DNA of 64,000 bases from Nocardia abscessus (GCF_015477775.1 NZ_JADLQO010000008.1:186001-250000), one strand, 5' to 3'; counted from the first letter of the stretch, positions 42,101 through 49,984 are shown. Numbers and translations are program-made. The notes: generated by a model from the letters alone, not told the origin.

Positions 42101-42635
42101 AATCGGTTCTCCGAATCGGCGCCGAGTCGGCTGTGACGGCGACCTGTGGGATGGACGGGGCGTCGTCGTTGTCGCTTCGCCGGACGAAGCCGGAGTCGCC
42201 GGTTCGCCCACGGGTGAACTCGAATTCCGAGCGACGCGGCGCGGCCGGTTGCCATGCGGGCGCGGGCAGTTCTGCGATCGGGACGCCTGTCGCGCGGGGC
42301 GCGGACACTCGAACCGGTGTGCTGGGCACGGTCGGGCACGGCCTGACGACGCGCCTCGACCAGGGCGTCGCCGGAGGCCGTCGCGACCACGGAGTGGGCA
42401 TCACCGCGCGATCGGATTCGGCAGGCGATTCGGTGGCGGCCTCCTGGGCGATGACCGCTTCGGCTCGCGCCACAACCGGCTGTACGTCGTGCTGGTCGCC
42501 GCTGACGAGCGCCTCCGCGGACGCGATGGTCGCCTTCAACTCGCTGACCGTGCGCCCGGCCTCCGCGATGAGCCGCTCCAGTGTCGACACCATCGCGCGC
42601 AGTTCGCCCGTGTCGATCCGCGACGGCTGGCTCAC
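39105..42635 (-). CDS. 1176-residue repetitive, disordered protein with degenerate protease-like C-terminus
   Basis: Unrecognised family. The N-terminus is a short coiled coil (LRAMVSTLERLIAEAGRTVS). Residues about 75-930 are Pro/Thr/Asp/Gln-rich, with degenerate repeats built on IRQTD/IQQTD units and longer repeats of about 45 residues, for example SATPWHPAPTQRPG against FATPWGPAPIRQPD. The last 230 residues are folded-looking (VSRIAREMSARHGLKLVGFD, AEVWIVLDKAAP). Near residue 1075 is VVREFARALDVAGG, which resembles a zincin VVHEFGHALD with both His replaced by Arg. No signal peptide or membrane segment is visible. The G+C-rich repeats suggest rapid length evolution. Confidence 0.85.
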   Translation of the reverse strand: MSQPSRIDTGELRAMVSTLERLIAEAGRTVSELKATIASAEALVSGDQHDVQPVVARAEAVIAQEAATESPAESDRAVMPTPWSRRPPATPWSRRVVRPCPTVPSTPVRVSAPRATGVPIAELPAPAWQPAAPRRSEFEFTRGRTGDSGFVRRSDNDDAPSIPQVAVTADSAPIRRTDYADNPAPVQQDDAAAIQPTDVVASAPIRRTGGAPISQIDNLHEPRSAGRTSITPGPASTRETGTAQNLEAAARSTQADGLAARRKIVAADDSIPIRKTGYPALTTPVRPSDSAPIRQADFADESARAEIDSSPASQLDDAHQRAAARQTGVVDHIGTVSRTGVAPGREPSQQTDSDGFTPRPSHTADDPAGSKTAPRPEPVPPTHDFVPDQRTPAAPVEDGDTPHHQPPVQQTNPDEVTPRRPSRNADASAETDTAPRHEPVPQTADGFPPIMRTAAVPVEESATPHHRTPGQRTEHLQGTSAQRTNTAQHLEPRPKDSSSAVPQADSGKLDTADASPSVPEIDTAHGAEPVPPIDAADEPVAVERTDTSSRAARTIADDSRARADNERRPELISPIDLANCLASVQRTVPRSTESATPWHPAPTQRPGTHDSALTQQFEAANETAADRRTDDPTVIQQTDPRPSEFATPWGPAPIRQPDTTHKSAPARPFEATDGIAAGGRTEDPTPIQPSDPASSDESDTPDHPAPIQRTQISAEPAPGPQAPTTAAPAPPNDDTDDFAPDLRTAPAPGEQSDGTTTIQQTDPIHPSAAGQPKDSHIQQGDFTDDPELSQRTGATNQFVAPEHTATADHPGRVEQADAGGPVPSRPLMDTAPDSVDIPWTGLSPHREPIPPVDGSENAPSAHGNNPGPHRQPGSTGNFAPTPQTDPASIDPSDPPAQRARMQRTADAAAQASDRKATAAPAPQHNRTHHATPEQRPAPTPSERAETKHRPPLTPQTDTTDASEVSRIAREMSARHGLKLVGFDAADVDVQAVREIASAIDDLLAKYPIPLRGVELTDDPESRPRPTPTTMSEGPAEVWIVLDKAAPPTPGGAAPQQTRRIFRRRGPVERPVYSTVVREFARALDVAGGFRARQEALRTLINESLLRGGSGAGLLDPGRALVEGFTEVVLRGDRAGASAKELHAALVKMARAESTDLPEPADEPQPTDLPESTDLSA

Positions 42636-42997
42636 GATGTCTCCCGCTTGTCCTCATCAGGTCTTGCCGCGGTGCGCTGGCCTGCGCCGACACTCTGATC
42701 TCGGATCGCCGAAAGCAGACTGTGGTGCCGGTTATTGTCACCCGAATCCACGGGACCTCTCGGGGTTGGGAAGATCGATGACGGTCGCGAGTCGCCGAGC
42801 AGCTACCGGATCGCAACATGCGCCGCGCGTCGTTGCCCGGTCGAAACCGAGGAGGCTCCAAGCGATCACGATGTGGACACGTATCCGCCGGCCGACCACT
42901 CCACCAACGGCCCTATCGCCGCGTCATCACTACCTCGCCCGGCATCGACACCGAAATGCCTTGCGCGGCAACATCATCCCCGTCGCCCCAGGTTGGC
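42636..42997. other. Intergenic region, no gene seen
   Basis: About 360 bases between the divergent repetitive-protein and FIST genes. Short open frames here lack ribosome sites and family resemblance. Only the FIST promoter at its right end is supported. Confidence 0.5.
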
Positions 42998-43003
42998 TAC
43001 CAT
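42998..43003 (+). promoter_or_regulatory. TACCAT -10 element for the leaderless FIST gene
   Basis: TACCAT, exactly six bases before the GTG at 43010. Confidence 0.5.
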
Positions 43004-43009
43004 GGAAGG

Positions 43010-44164
43010 GTGCGGATCGGAGTAGGGCTCTCCACCGCGACCGGCGCGCGGCAGGCGGGCATGGAGGCCGCAGCGCTCGCCCGTGATCAGCTCGCGGGTG
43101 CGGCGCCGTCCCTCGCCGTGCTGCTCGCCTCCCGGGCGCATACCGACGAGGCCGTGGAGGTGCTGTCCGGCGTCCACCGCACGGTCCGGGTGCCCGCTCT
43201 GGTCGGGTGCGTGGCGCAGGCGATCGTAGCCGGTCGCCGCGAGATAGAGGACGAGCCCGCGGTGGCGGTGTGGCTGGCTTCCGGGCTGCCCGCCGCCGAG
43301 ACCTTCCAATTGGAATTCCTCCGGACGGCGAGCGGCGGGCTGCTCGCCGGTTACCGCTTCGACAAGGCCGCACGCGACTTCCACTTGCTGCTGCCCGACC
43401 CCTACTCGTTCCCCGCCGACCTGCTGCTGGAGTACGTGAACACGGATCTGCCCGGCACCGTGGTGATGGGCGGGCTGGTGAGCGGCGGCCGAGGGCCGGA
43501 GGGCAGCCGACTGTTCCGCGACCACGCGGTGGTGACCTCCGGCGCGGTCGGGGTGCGTCTGCCGGGCTTGCACCATGTGCCGATCGTCTCGCAGGGTTGC
43601 CGCCCGATCGGCTACCCGTACACCATCACCGGCGCGGACGGCACCGTCATCACGGGGCTCGGCGGGCAGCCGCCGATCGAGCGGTTGCGCGAGATCGTCG
43701 CCGTGCTGCCGCCCGACCAGCAGGAACAGCTCGCCCGCGGCCTGCAGATCGGCTTCGTGGTCGACGAGCACCTGGCCGAGCCCGGTCAAGGCGACTTCCT
43801 CATCCGCGGCCTGCTCGGCGCCGATCCGTCCAGTGGCGCGATCGAGGTGGGCGAGGTCGTCGAGGTCGGTACGACCGTGCAATTCCAGGTCCGCGACGCG
43901 GTCGGAGCGGATCAGGACCTGCGGGCCGCCCTGGCACGGGCGCGGACGGATCTTTCCGGCCGGCCGGCCGGTGCGTTGCTCTTCACCTGCAACGGCCGCG
44001 GCCGCCGGATGTTCGGGGTGGCCGATCACGACGCCACAACCATCGAGGACGTGCTCGACGGCATTCCGCTCGCCGGTTTCTTCGCCGCGGGCGAGATCGG
44101 GCCCATCGCGGGCCGCAACGCGCTGCACGGATTCACCGCGTCGATGGCGCTGTTCGTCGAATGA
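43010..44164 (+). CDS. FIST-domain sensory protein
   Basis: A 384-residue protein with FIST_N (VRIGVGLSTATGARQAGMEA, LAVLLASRAHTDEAVEVL) and FIST_C (IGFVVDEHLAEPGQGDFLIR, LLFTCNGRGRRMFGVADHDA, GIPLAGFFAAGEIGPIAGRN). FIST modules are thought to bind small ligands such as amino acids, usually in signal transduction; here the protein stands alone without a kinase or GGDEF domain. The GTG start has a leaderless-type promoter. It overlaps the Mut7-C gene by four bases (ATGA). Confidence 0.92.
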   Translation: MRIGVGLSTATGARQAGMEAAALARDQLAGAAPSLAVLLASRAHTDEAVEVLSGVHRTVRVPALVGCVAQAIVAGRREIEDEPAVAVWLASGLPAAETFQLEFLRTASGGLLAGYRFDKAARDFHLLLPDPYSFPADLLLEYVNTDLPGTVVMGGLVSGGRGPEGSRLFRDHAVVTSGAVGVRLPGLHHVPIVSQGCRPIGYPYTITGADGTVITGLGGQPPIERLREIVAVLPPDQQEQLARGLQIGFVVDEHLAEPGQGDFLIRGLLGADPSSGAIEVGEVVEVGTTVQFQVRDAVGADQDLRAALARARTDLSGRPAGALLFTCNGRGRRMFGVADHDATTIEDVLDGIPLAGFFAAGEIGPIAGRNALHGFTASMALFVE

Positions 44165-44910
44165 GCGTCGAGCTGAGGGTCTACGCCGAGCTGAACGACT
44201 TCCTGCGACCCGAGGAGCGGTACGCCGTGCTGCGGCGGCCGTTCCGCCCGCACCAGACCGTCAAGGACGTCATCGAAGCCGCGGGCATCCCGCACACCGA
44301 GGTCGACCTGGTCTTGGTCGACGGACAACCGGTCGACTTCGATCACCAGCCGCCCACCGGCGGGCGGGTCACCGCGTATCCCGTGTTCGAGACACTCGAC
44401 ATCGGGTCCGTGACCAGGGTGCGCCCGCACCCGTTGCGCGCACCCCGGTTCCTCGCGGACGTGAATCTCGGGGGCCTCGCCAAGCTGATGCGGTTGCTGG
44501 GCCTGGACGTGCACTGCCGGTGGGACGCCGAGGACGCCGAACTCGCCGAGGTGTCGGCGGCCGAGCACCGGATCCTGCTCACCCGTGATCGCGGGCTGCT
44601 CAAGCGCCGCAACGTCACACACGGCGTCTACATCCGGTCGAACCAGCCGGTGGAGCAGGTGGTGGAGGTGATCCGGCGGCTCGATCTCGGCGCGTGCCTG
44701 GCGCCGTTCACCCGCTGCCTGCGCTGTGGCGGCGTCGTGGCCGAGGTAGCCAAAGCAGAGGTCGAAGATCGGCTGGAACCGCTCACCCGGCGTTACTACG
44801 ACACGTTCCGGCAGTGCCACGAGTGCGGCCGCGTCTACTGGCAGGGCTCGCACCAGGCCCGGCTGGCCGAGACGGTCGCGGCGATCCGCGCGGAGCTGGA
44901 CCGATCCTGA
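44161..44910 (+). CDS. Mut7-C RNase-fold protein with N-terminal ubiquitin-like domain
   Basis: A 249-residue two-domain protein. Residues 1-80 form a Mut7-C ubiquitin/ThiS-like domain (ELRVYAELNDFLRPEERYAV, DLVLVDGQPVDFDHQPP). The rest is the Mut7-C PIN-like RNase domain: FLADVNLGGLAKLMRLLGLD with the first acidic residue, ILLTRDRGLLKRRN, and a zinc knuckle CLRCGG...CHECGRVYWQGSH. Predicted ribonuclease; RNA target unknown. Translational coupling to a FIST protein suggests a ligand-sensing partner, which is inference. Confidence 0.9.
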   Translation: MSVELRVYAELNDFLRPEERYAVLRRPFRPHQTVKDVIEAAGIPHTEVDLVLVDGQPVDFDHQPPTGGRVTAYPVFETLDIGSVTRVRPHPLRAPRFLADVNLGGLAKLMRLLGLDVHCRWDAEDAELAEVSAAEHRILLTRDRGLLKRRNVTHGVYIRSNQPVEQVVEVIRRLDLGACLAPFTRCLRCGGVVAEVAKAEVEDRLEPLTRRYYDTFRQCHECGRVYWQGSHQARLAETVAAIRAELDRS

Positions 44911-45022
44911 TCGACCAGGCGAGCGGATTCCGGCGGGGTCGCCCCCGCCGCACCGGTCGGGGACAGGTCCGGCGGGAACGCGCTGTGTGGAGCCGCCCGG
45001 GCGCGTCGGCCCCGCGTTCGCC

Positions 45023-45028
45023 TAGACT
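45023..45028 (+). promoter_or_regulatory. TAGACT -10 element in front of dnaG
   Basis: TAGACT followed by seven bases and the dnaG GTG; near-leaderless arrangement. Confidence 0.45.
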
Positions 45029-45035
45029 CACTGCC

Positions 45036-46955
45036 GTGGCCGGACGACTTCCAGATCGCGATATCGCGGCGATACGCGAACGCGTCCGGATCGAAGACGT
45101 GGTGGGGGAGTACGTCGCGCTCAAGCGCGCAGGCGCGGATTCCATGAAGGGTCTGTGCCCGTTCCACGACGAGAAGTCGCCGTCGTTCCATGTGCGCCCC
45201 AACCACGGCCTGTTCCACTGCTTCGGCTGCGGTGAGGGCGGCGACGTATTCGCCTTCCTGCAGAAGATCGAGCACGTCGGGTTCGTCGAGTCGGTCGAGC
45301 AGCTGGCCGACCGGATCGGGTACCAGATCAACTACGAGGGCGGCGGCACCTCGGTGCAGCGCGACCGCGGCACCCGGTCCCGGCTGGTCGCGGCGAACGC
45401 GGCCGCGCACGAGTTCTACATGGCCCAGCTACGCGAGCCGGGCGCCGAAGCCGCGCGCAACTATCTCACCGAGCGCAACTTCGACGCGGCGGCCGCTCAC
45501 CATTTCGGCTGCGGCTACGCCCCCGCGGGATGGGACGTGCTCACCAAGCACCTGCTCCGTAAGGGGTTCGACTTCAAGGAGCTGGAGGCGGCCGGGCTGT
45601 CCCGGCAAGGTCAGCGCGGCCCGATCGACCGTTTCCACCGGCGTCTGCTCTGGCCGATCCGCAACCTGTCCGGTGACGTCATCGGCTTCGGCGCCCGCAA
45701 GCTCTTCGACGACGACACCATGCCCGGCAAGTACATCAACACACCGGAAACCTTGCTGTACAAGAAATCCCAGGTGCTCTTCGGCCTCGACCACGCCAAG
45801 CGCGAGATCGCCAAGGGCCACCAGGCGGTCGTGGTCGAGGGCTACACCGACGTCATGGCGATGCACCTGGCCGGAGTGAAAACCGCCGTCGCGGCCTGTG
45901 GCACCGCCTTCGGCGACGAGCACCTCGCCCTGTTGCGCCGCCTGCTGATGGACGACAACTTCTGGCGCGGCGAGATCATCTACACCTTCGACGGTGACGC
46001 GGCGGGCCAGGCAGCGGCGCTGAAAGCCTTCTCGGGCGATCAGAAGCTCGCCGGTCAGACCTACATCGCGATCGCACCCGACGGTCAGGACCCCTGCGAG
46101 CTGCGGCAGCATTCCGGCGACGCGGCCGTGCGCGATCTGGTCGCCCGCCGAACGCCGCTGTACGAGTTCGTGATTCGCGGACTGCTGGCCGACCACAACC
46201 TGGACACCGCGGAGGGGCAGGTGGAGGCGCTGCGCCGCGCGGTGCCGGTGGTCGCCCAGATCAAGGACAACGCCCTGCGCAAGGCTTACGCCACCAAACT
46301 GGCCGGCTGGGTCGGCTGGGACGACATCCAGACCGTGGTGCGCCGGGTCGGCGAGGAAGCCAAGCGCCATCGCAACGGCGGCGGGCGCCCGGGCGTGCCG
46401 CGTGCGTCCGCGCCGCGCGACGTGGTCGCCGAACATCCTGCGGCACGGCCGAATCCGAACGATCCCACGCTCCTGCCGCAACGCCAGGTGCTGGCGGCCG
46501 CGCTCCAGTACCCGGCGATGGCGGGGGCGGGTTTCGACGCGCTCGAGTCCGAAGCCTTCACCCACCCCGCCTACGCGGTCGTGCGCATGCTGATCGCCGA
46601 GGCGGGCGGTACGGCGGCCGGGCTGGGTGGCGCGGAGTGGGTCAACGCCGTCGCGGACCGCACCGACGACCTGACCGTGCGCGCCATGCTGTCGGAGCTG
46701 GCCAACGAGCCGCTGCCGGTGAAAACGGAGGCCGACATCCCGCGCTTCGTCGCCGGTGTCCTGGCACGCACTCAGGAGGCCTGGGTCGGCAGGCAGATCG
46801 CCGAACTCAAGTCCAAGCTGCAGCGGGTCTCCTCGACCGAACAGCCGGAGGCCTACTTCGCCCTGTTCGGCGACCTCGTCGCCCTGGAGCAGTACCGCAA
46901 GAGTCTGCTCACCCAGGCGATGGGCAATCACGGCGATTTCGCCACCGGAGCTTAG
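45036..46955 (+). CDS. dnaG: DNA primase DnaG
   Basis: Synthesises RNA primers for replication. The 639-residue protein has the N-terminal CHC2-type zinc finger (GLCPFHDEKSPSFHVRPNHG, then LFHCFGCGEGGD), and the catalytic TOPRIM domain with AVVVEGYTDVMAMHLAG and FDGDAAGQAA. The C-terminal DnaB-interacting helical domain runs from about residue 480. GTG start before the conserved GRLPDRDIAAIRERV. A perfect 13-bp hairpin follows the stop. Confidence 0.97.
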   Translation: MAGRLPDRDIAAIRERVRIEDVVGEYVALKRAGADSMKGLCPFHDEKSPSFHVRPNHGLFHCFGCGEGGDVFAFLQKIEHVGFVESVEQLADRIGYQINYEGGGTSVQRDRGTRSRLVAANAAAHEFYMAQLREPGAEAARNYLTERNFDAAAAHHFGCGYAPAGWDVLTKHLLRKGFDFKELEAAGLSRQGQRGPIDRFHRRLLWPIRNLSGDVIGFGARKLFDDDTMPGKYINTPETLLYKKSQVLFGLDHAKREIAKGHQAVVVEGYTDVMAMHLAGVKTAVAACGTAFGDEHLALLRRLLMDDNFWRGEIIYTFDGDAAGQAAALKAFSGDQKLAGQTYIAIAPDGQDPCELRQHSGDAAVRDLVARRTPLYEFVIRGLLADHNLDTAEGQVEALRRAVPVVAQIKDNALRKAYATKLAGWVGWDDIQTVVRRVGEEAKRHRNGGGRPGVPRASAPRDVVAEHPAARPNPNDPTLLPQRQVLAAALQYPAMAGAGFDALESEAFTHPAYAVVRMLIAEAGGTAAGLGGAEWVNAVADRTDDLTVRAMLSELANEPLPVKTEADIPRFVAGVLARTQEAWVGRQIAELKSKLQRVSSTEQPEAYFALFGDLVALEQYRKSLLTQAMGNHGDFATGA

Positions 46956-46978
46956 AAGGCTTCTTCGCACGAATGCGT

Positions 46979-47014
46979 GATTCCTCGCACAGCGTTCGAC
47001 GTGTGCGAGGAATC
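46979..47014. terminator. Strong bidirectional terminator hairpin after dnaG
   Basis: Perfect 13-bp stem GATTCCTCGCACA / TGTGCGAGGAATC with a 10-base loop, between convergent dnaG and the small membrane-anchored protein gene. Confidence 0.8.
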
Positions 47015-47040
47015 AGTTCGTTGTGCGGTTGAACTCCAGG

Positions 47041-47286
47041 TCAGCGGCGGAGTTGGTCGTGCGGGACCAGGACGGTGGTCCGCTCGTCGAGCGGCTCCAT
47101 CGGCTCCAGACGGGGACGGGTGCTGAGCTTGTCCGCTAGTTTCTGCCTGCCGATGAGCACGAGCTTGCGGGTCACCGGGCTCTCGGTCAGCGCGCGCGTC
47201 GCGGCGCTGATCTGTTCGTAGCGAGCCCGCCCGGCCTTGCTGCCGAGTACGTAGCCGGCCGCCACGCCGATGATCAACCGCAGCAT
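47041..47286 (-). CDS. Small membrane-anchored protein (Rv2342-like position)
   Basis: An 81-residue protein starting MLRLIIGVAAGYVLGSKAGR, a hydrophobic Gly-rich YtxH-like helix, followed by a basic amphipathic region (SPVTRKLVLIGRQKLADKL) and an acidic/Arg tail. GGAGG lies before the ATG. Mycobacteria have a similar short protein at this spot between dnaG and tRNA-Asn. Function unknown. Confidence 0.8.
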   Translation of the reverse strand: MLRLIIGVAAGYVLGSKAGRARYEQISAATRALTESPVTRKLVLIGRQKLADKLSTRPRLEPMEPLDERTTVLVPHDQLRR

Positions 47287-47489
47287 CTCGATGTGCTCCT
47301 CCCAGTTGCCAGTTCGCCGCCCCCATCCTGCCCGACGCCCCACACGCCTGTCGATCCGGATACCCGGTAGCAAGCCACCCGTCCCCACCGACAAGGCAGC
47401 AGGTAGCGGCGCGATTTGGGCTCCCGCCCAGCGATACGCTAGAGTTTCTCCTCGGCCCGCCCGATACCAACCGGACGAGCCAAGGGCAA

Positions 47490-47562
47490 TCCCCTATAGC
47501 TCAATTGGCAGAGCAGCCGACTGTTAATCGGCAGGTTTCTGGTTCGAGTCCAGATGGGGGAG
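47490..47562 (+). tRNA. tRNA-Asn (anticodon GTT)
   Basis: A complete cloverleaf: acceptor TCCCCTA / TGGGGGA, D-arm GCTCAATTGGCAGAGC, anticodon arm GCCGACTGTTAATCGGC with GTT at 47523-47525, T-arm CTGGTTCGAGTCCAG, discriminator G. CCA is not encoded. It is followed by a terminator hairpin and, on the far side, by an island with phage-like remnants; tRNA genes are common integration sites. Confidence 0.95.
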
Positions 47563-47569
47563 CATAACC

Positions 47570-47604
47570 AGCAGGTCAGGCATGTTCATCGTGTCTGACC
47601 TGCT
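47570..47604 (+). terminator. tRNA-Asn terminator hairpin
   Basis: Perfect 10-bp stem AGCAGGTCAG / CTGACCTGCT, then TTTAGT, eight bases after the tRNA. The same AGCAGGTCAGG arm recurs at 47907-47917. Confidence 0.7.
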
Positions 47605-47870
47605 TTAGTCTGCGGGCTGCGATCAAGAATACGCCAAGAATTCAGGTCCAAACGTTCTTGCGTTGCGCCGTTTCGCCTGTGGGTAGGGCCCATTGGCTTG
47701 TCGCTTCCGGCTTGACGGGTGAACGTCGCAGACTCGTGCCCTCGGTGGGGCACATCGAAGATGGCAACGGGGACGACCTGCGGTTTCGCGCGGTCAGTTG
47801 AGGATCGAAGCCGACTACCAACTGTAGGCTGGCCCAGCGGTGATATGAGATACCCGAGCCGCTGAGTGGG
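47605..47870. other. Gene-free stretch after tRNA-Asn
   Basis: No coding frame with support. Together with 47943-48082 and 48335-48542 this makes most of the first kilobase of the island non-coding or decayed. Confidence 0.5.
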
Positions 47871-47942
47871 GGGTCAGGGTTTCGAGTCCCTTAGCTCCAC
47901 GGAAATAGCAGGTCAGGCCGGTTATGGACCGGGCCTGACCTG
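47871..47942 (+). other. tRNA/tmRNA-like 3' fragment followed by a hairpin
   Basis: GGGTTTCGAGTCCC followed by TTAGCTCCAC looks like a T-arm plus acceptor end of a tRNA or tmRNA, with one extra base in the stem. It is followed, as at tRNA-Asn, by an 11-bp hairpin CAGGTCAGGCC / GGCCTGACCTG (47909-47942). No D-arm, anticodon arm or 5' acceptor strand is recognisable upstream. Possibly an attachment-site remnant or dead tRNA. Confidence 0.4.
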
Positions 47943-48082
47943 TCTTGTTACGTCAGACCCTACGTTTAACCCCCACGTTTTGATTCCGCTTTCCGCCGTC
48001 ACGCGCCAAGGGGCGCGGGACCGCACCGAGTGGTGTGCCGGTTGCCGAACAAAGTACGGCCGAGCGTCCGCACAACCTTTTC

Positions 48083-48334
48083 CTATCCGGTGCGGCCAGC
48101 GACCGTGATCTCGCCACAGCTGCGGAGCATGATGCCGTTGCCCTCGAAGGCGTGCACGTCAGCCACAGCCACGTCATATACATGCTCGTGCCCTTCGGGC
48201 TCGACGCTGGCCACAGTCGCCAAGTACGGCTTCCCGTAGAAGCCGCGTCGCATGTTGCTGGTGAGGGCCACCCACTTACTACGGTCAACAACCACCACGC
48301 CGAACGGCGCCGGCCTGAAACTGAAGCCGGTCGC
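48083..48334 (-). pseudogene. Orphan intein C-terminal segment with flanking extein residues
   Basis: The frame reads YGKPYLATVASVEPEGHEHV, YDVAVADVHAFEGNGIMLRS, then CGEITVAGRTG and a stop. VYDVAVADVHAFEGNG matches intein block F and GIMLRSC the position of block G, but the canonical His-Asn before the +1 Cys is Arg-Ser, so splicing would fail. CGEI after the junction recalls the NPCGEI active-site segment of class II ribonucleotide reductases, a known intein site in phages. Upstream the frame meets a stop near 48335, and no intein N-terminus or endonuclease is present. Confidence 0.5.
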
Positions 48335-48542
48335 TTACCCGTGACGGTTTACGATTCCGCCGCCTACCACGCAGGTGGTACTCGGCTGGCCCTAGACGGT
48401 GGTTGGGTCGCACGGGCCAGGTCTCGCGGGCATAGCTCCGGCCAAGCGTCTACGAGTGGGGCTCATCCACCGGCACCGGCAACTGCTGTCCATAGCCGGG
48501 CTCCTGCGGGTCAGAGGTCGCGCGGGGAGGATCATGTTGTCC

Positions 48543-49448
48543 ATGAGTGATCTCAAGCTGTTCCGGCTTGTGGACGGCCACGCGACCGAGTTGTCGGGTA
48601 GTTCAGTTGCTTTGGAGCGTCACCTGCAGAGTGCCATCGAGGCCAATATGGAAGTTCTCTTCGGCGTCCGGTTTTTGGCTTCGGAGTACTCCACGGGACC
48701 TAAGCATCGTGGTCGGATCGACTCGTTGGGGATCGATGACACGGGTTCGCCGGTGATCTTCGAGTATAAGCGGGCACGCGACGAGAATGTGATCAACCAG
48801 GGTCTGTTCTATATGGACTGGTTGCTCGATCATCAAGCGGAGTTCAAACTGCTCGTGATGGATCGTCTCGGCACCGAGGTGGCGAAGCAGATCGACTGGA
48901 CCAGTCCGCGGCTTGTCTGTATCGCTGGAGACTTCACGCGCTATGACGAGCACGCGGTGGAGCAGAACAACCACAACATCGAGCTCGTCCGCTACCGCGA
49001 CTTCGACGGTGAGCTCCTGGCACTGGAGCTGTTGACCGCTGTGAACAGCAGACCAGTGTCGCACACGACCTCGACGGGATCTCCGGCAAACGAGCCGACG
49101 ATGGACGACCGGCTGGCGAAGGCCCCCGAATCGCTCAAGAACCTGTACGCGGACCTCGACGCACAGCTGATGTCGTTCGGCGACGATGTTCAAAAGACTA
49201 CCCGCAAGCTTTATTTCGCCTACAAACGCCTGAAGAATTTCGCCTGCGTCGAGGTCCATCCGCACAACCGGACATTGCTGGTGTACTTGAAGGTCGACCC
49301 GGACTCCGTGCAACTGGAGCCAGGGTTCTCCCGGGACGTGCGCAGCATCGGGCACTTCGGCACCGGCAGTCTCGAACTTCGCCTGAAGAACTCGGACGAT
49401 CTCGCAAAGGCGGAGAAACTGCTGCGCGCGAGCTACGACGCGAGCTGA
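48543..49448 (+). CDS. PD-(D/E)XK-like (NucS/DUF91-type) protein with C-terminal DUF5655-like domain
   Basis: A 301-residue protein. HRGRIDSLGIDDTGSPVIFE and YKR give Asp 60 and Glu 74-x-Lys 76, a PD-(D/E)XK nuclease pattern like DUF91/NucS. The second half (DDVQKTTRKLYFAYKRLKNF, then VEVHPHNRTLLVYLKVDP) fits the DUF5655 module that often follows it. The start is ambiguous between ATG 48534 and ATG 48543 behind GGGGAGG. Lower G+C than the backbone and location in the tRNA-Asn island suggest transfer; a defence or repair role is possible. Confidence 0.83.
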   Translation: MSDLKLFRLVDGHATELSGSSVALERHLQSAIEANMEVLFGVRFLASEYSTGPKHRGRIDSLGIDDTGSPVIFEYKRARDENVINQGLFYMDWLLDHQAEFKLLVMDRLGTEVAKQIDWTSPRLVCIAGDFTRYDEHAVEQNNHNIELVRYRDFDGELLALELLTAVNSRPVSHTTSTGSPANEPTMDDRLAKAPESLKNLYADLDAQLMSFGDDVQKTTRKLYFAYKRLKNFACVEVHPHNRTLLVYLKVDPDSVQLEPGFSRDVRSIGHFGTGSLELRLKNSDDLAKAEKLLRASYDAS

Positions 49449-49690
49449 GTCGAATCGACCGGCGGAGCCGCTTCGCGGGCCGTCGGGCAGTGGCTCCGTT
49501 CAAAGGTGTGAACGCCAAGACAAAGCTGATCAGGCGGCAGATGCGCACGAGTGGGCCTAGATGTCCAACGCTGGTGACAGGGCCACGGGAATCGGTTCAG
49601 CCTGCGCGTAAGTCGATTATCGGCTGAGGCAATGCCTGGTCGATACTCGACCTTCTCGTTAGAAGGCTTCGATCGAGCGGACTCCTCGTG

Positions 49691-49924
49691 TCAGTCGCTG
49701 GAATATCGGTCCAATAATGCGACAATTCTTTCGAAATCGCGTACTGAACGACGGCAGAACTCCAGATCCGTCTTGACCAAGAGGTCCGCGGCCTGTGCTT
49801 CGGTTGCCAGTCCTTGCCGTTCTTTCTCGGTCATTACGCGTGAAGGTACGAGTACCCAGTTTCGTCGAGTGGTGTCGAACAACCAGTCGATCTCTCGATT
49901 GTCGGCGATAACGGCCTCGTGCAA
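49691..49924 (-). CDS. Small hypothetical protein (77 aa), possible remnant
   Basis: The frame begins at a TTG and reads HEAVIADNREIDWLFDTTRR, NWVLVPSRVMTEKERQGLAT and ends ERIVALLDRYSSD. The composition is protein-like and the frame is free of stops, but there is no clear ribosome site. It overlaps the distal part of a frame that continues the toxin-leader fragment. It may be the tail of a gene broken by a frameshift near 49930 or a small independent gene. Not recognised. Confidence 0.4.
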   Translation of the reverse strand: MHEAVIADNREIDWLFDTTRRNWVLVPSRVMTEKERQGLATEAQAADLLVKTDLEFCRRSVRDFERIVALLDRYSSD

Positions 49925-49984
49925 GAGTTCGGCAAGACGAGTCGGGCGGGTTCGGGAAATCGCCAGACAACAAGTGGCGGAGCG

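Noticed and set aside
48399..48542. Longer N-terminus for the DUF91-like gene
   Set aside because: The upstream in-frame codons give Arg/Gly-rich sequence unlike the family, and the only ribosome-site-like GGGGAGG lies next to the chosen starts.
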